Of a stretch of DNA of 64,000 nucleotides, positions 62,329 through 64,000 are shown in pieces (position 1 is the first letter of the stretch; each line of letters begins with the position of its first letter). The DNA is from Bacteroidetes bacterium 37-13 (GTDB lineage Bacteria > Bacteroidota > Bacteroidia > Chitinophagales > LD1). The stretch is taken from NCBI GenBank assembly GCA_001897535.1, contig MKTC01000010.1:1-64000 (forward strand). The letters run 5' to 3'. The position numbers and the translations under genes were made by a program. The notes under the pieces were generated by a model, which worked only from the letters and a program-made list of their open reading frames with translations, was not told the origin of the DNA and did no database searches.

Positions 62329-63735
62329 TCACTCTTCGCTCCACAAATAATTTTCAATTAAGGCAAAAAACTGTATTACTCTTTCTGTAACTGCTGCCTG
62401 AAAAAGTATGATTGGCATAAAGCAGAACAAGCCGCGCTTAAATGAACTTTCCATAAGAGATTGCAAAGTTGCTTCTTGAAGTTTTTCATCTATCAATAAA
62501 AAAATAAGCGTATAAAAAAACAACGCAACAGCAAAGTAAAGCAACGTAAAACCCCATTGTTTAAAGAACGATTTTACAGAAAATAATAAAAGCAAAATAG
62601 CAACAATAAATACAACGCCATACAAGAAATAACCTGGAGCACTATCTCCTGTTTGTCCTGTTCCAAAATATGCCCAAAAATAAGATGCAGTTAATTTTAT
62701 TTTTTGCATAGTGATAACACTACCAGAACCAAAACGCTCTGCTGGTGAAAGTTCCAAGCTATACTTTACATACAAGCTCCAAACTAAAAACGAGCTAATT
62801 ACTGAAAGCGAATAGTACAAAATCGGCTTCCAACTTTTAGTTTTCAAAAAATAGATAAATACTAAGAGTCCGCCTGCTGCGGCAAAAGCAACCAAATCTT
62901 GCCTTAGCCAAAGTGAAAAGAAAATGCCTAATGCCGCCACTTTAAAATAATTAAAGTCATTTTCCTTATACCACACAAAAAGCGGAAGCGTTGCCATTGC
63001 GATATATGCAGTGGAAGGCAAATTGCTTAAAAGCAATGCCGCATGTGAAAAAAATTCTGGTGCCCAAGCTAAAACTAAAGTAAAAATTGCAACTCCAAAA
63101 CTGCTTAAATAGCGTTTAGTAATAAAGAAGAAAATAAGCAACGAACTTACATAATACAGCAGCGAAAGAATCTTCGGATTTTCGCCACCATACAAATAAA
63201 CGTATGCAATACTGCAAGGAAAAAGTGGTGGATAAATACCACCTGCACCTTGCAATTTTACATCGTAAAGCGACACATGAATTTTACCTTCTATGGCATA
63301 CCAAATTCCCAATTTATCGAATGTGCCAATGGCATCGTGCTCGGTTGTGGGCCAAAACATTGACTTTACTGCAATAAGATAAAACAAGCCACCAATTACC
63401 AACCAAACCAATAGTGAACCGGCATTAAAATTTTCTTTTTGAAAGCTAATTGCTGCTTTTAAATCGCGTTTAAAATCATCGAACTTATAGCTTCTAATTT
63501 TATTAAAATCGCTTAGCGCAATAGTGAAAACTAAATTAACTACGGTGAGAATGGGCTGCGAAAATTGAAAATTAAAAACATCTAAAACAAACATCCACAA
63601 ACTTTGCAAGCCTAAGCCAATTAGTAGTGAATAGACTAACTTTTCAGCAAAACTGCTTTTAAATTTCAGCTTTTCCAAAAGAACCCAACCCGAACCGGTT
63701 GCTAATAATAAACCCCAAAGCAGACTTACATTCAC
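62329..63735 (-). CDS. Multi-spanning membrane protein, probable glycosyltransferase-like (GT39/GT-C type)
   Basis: 468 residues from GTG 63735 (MNVSLLWGLLLA) with about 11-13 hydrophobic segments. An early loop (WPTTEHDAIGTFDKLGIWYA) contains Glu-His-Asp of the kind seen in the first extracytoplasmic loop of GT-C glycosyltransferases, where an acidic residue is catalytic, followed by YPPLFPCSIAYVYLYGG and WAPEFFSHAALLLSNLPSTA, both common in the dolichyl-phosphate-mannose-type (GT39/PMT-like) fold. The class is inferred and the sugar donor unknown. The longer in-frame start at 63906 would overlap the divergent gene at 63829 and adds a non-hydrophobic Cys/Asn-rich leader unlike the family, so it is rejected. 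Confidence 0.7.
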   Translation of the reverse strand: MNVSLLWGLLLATGSGWVLLEKLKFKSSFAEKLVYSLLIGLGLQSLWMFVLDVFNFQFSQPILTVVNLVFTIALSDFNKIRSYKFDDFKRDLKAAISFQKENFNAGSLLVWLVIGGLFYLIAVKSMFWPTTEHDAIGTFDKLGIWYAIEGKIHVSLYDVKLQGAGGIYPPLFPCSIAYVYLYGGENPKILSLLYYVSSLLIFFFITKRYLSSFGVAIFTLVLAWAPEFFSHAALLLSNLPSTAYIAMATLPLFVWYKENDFNYFKVAALGIFFSLWLRQDLVAFAAAGGLLVFIYFLKTKSWKPILYYSLSVISSFLVWSLYVKYSLELSPAERFGSGSVITMQKIKLTASYFWAYFGTGQTGDSAPGYFLYGVVFIVAILLLLFSVKSFFKQWGFTLLYFAVALFFYTLIFLLIDEKLQEATLQSLMESSFKRGLFCFMPIILFQAAVTERVIQFFALIENYLWSEE

Positions 63736-63828
63736 AATGGTGAAAATGAAAAAAGAAATTGAAATTACAAGAGCAAGATTGTAACATTCAGCGTTTGGTT
63801 TCGTATGGTAATAAAAAACTAAACTGAA

Positions 63829-64000
63829 ATGGAAGCCACATTTAAAAGCATTGAATTTGTAAGAAAAAGAGAAGATTGTAAAATTGTAATTGCAGCATTT
63901 CACCAAAAAGCCAAAACTGCGGTAGTGAAGAAAAACTACAAGCTATATCAATCTGTTTTGCAAACCGTTATACTTGGGCATTTGCCTGACTTGCTTTTGC
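63829..64000 (+). CDS. Partial gene of unknown function at the right edge
   Basis: Starts at ATG 63829 and is open for 57 codons to the window end. The sequence begins MEATFKSIEFVRKREDCKIV and includes KTAVVKKNYKLYQSVLQTVI. It is positively charged at first, with no signal peptide. Not enough remains to recognise a family. It is divergent from the membrane-protein gene across 93 bp in which no clear promoter is seen. It is listed because the frame is open to the edge and it has an ATG, but it may not be real. Confidence 0.4.
   Translation, partial: MEATFKSIEFVRKREDCKIVIAAFHQKAKTAVVKKNYKLYQSVLQTVILGHLPDLLL

Noticed and set aside
63736-63906. Longer start of the membrane protein at 63906
   Set aside because: It overlaps the divergent gene at 63829 and adds a Cys/Asn-rich stretch unlike the hydrophobic N-terminus expected.
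1-64000. Search for CRISPR arrays, rRNA genes and phage genes
   Set aside because: No spaced direct repeats, no rRNA-like segments and no phage structural or lysis genes were seen.

Overview
The window is chromosomal DNA from an AT-rich, free-living member of the Bacteroidota (Chitinophagales/Sphingobacteriales-like; genus not resolvable from sequence alone). The signs are: a short RpoD without the long region 1.1; promoters of the Bacteroidota form TTTG-N19-TAnnTTTG; almost no Shine-Dalgarno sites and many TTG/GTG starts; type IX secretion (T9SS) and gliding-type C-terminal domains; bacillithiol synthesis (BshB1); a Kdo transferase; and Bacteroidota families such as DUF6029, DUF4465 and the DUF2520/GGGP-transferase/Maf gene set. 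I see no prophage, IS transposase, CRISPR array or plasmid function. Two short inverted-repeat (MITE-like) elements are present.

Layout. 1-5.8 kb: end of a gliding-type surface protein, rpoD, then a + operon cysteine desulfurase - waaA - unknown repeat protein - pyrD. 5.9-11.5 kb: LuxC-like acyl-CoA reductase converging on an autoregulated TetR gene, infC, then a + operon SDR - lipoprotein - holA - cytosolic metal-receptor-like protein. 11.7-16 kb: rpoC. 16.4-25.8 kb: bshB1, an L,D-transpeptidase, a long PurF-type amidotransferase, a DUF6029 barrel, an acyltransferase E2, a UbiA-like protein, a DUF3298 lipoprotein and tRNA-Arg(CCT). 26-35.6 kb: a tandem esterase with a T9SS tag, rpoB, rplL, pnp, rpsO. 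35.9-38.4 kb: an unknown protein, rplQ, rpoA. 38.6-45.7 kb: a cobalamin-riboswitch operon for B12 uptake (DUF4465 surface protein, BtuB, BtuG-like propeller, BtuF, BtuC, BtuD). 45.8-52.9 kb: GyrI-like protein, then a - run galE - pyrC - maf - GGGP-type prenyltransferase - DUF2520 - IscA-type protein, with mce and a FemAB/GNAT-like enzyme. 53-64 kb: XRE/IrrE-like regulator, DUF1697, NfeD, LysM protein, ligA, DoxX, a histidine kinase, a large membrane protein and one gene cut by the window edge.

The most unusual feature is genomic architecture. rpoB and rpoC, adjacent in almost all bacteria, are separated here by 12.2 kb holding genes on both strands, and each has its own terminator; rpoC has a candidate private promoter. 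The same break-up affects other informational genes: rplL has no rplJ, infC has no rpmI/rplT, and rpoA-rplQ has lost its ribosomal-protein partners and sits behind the B12 operon with its own textbook promoter. rpoD, rpoC, rpoB and rpoA all lie within 38 kb but in four separate transcription units. The B12 locus is the clearest complete system: riboswitch control, a surface-binding layer, a TonB-dependent channel and an ABC importer.
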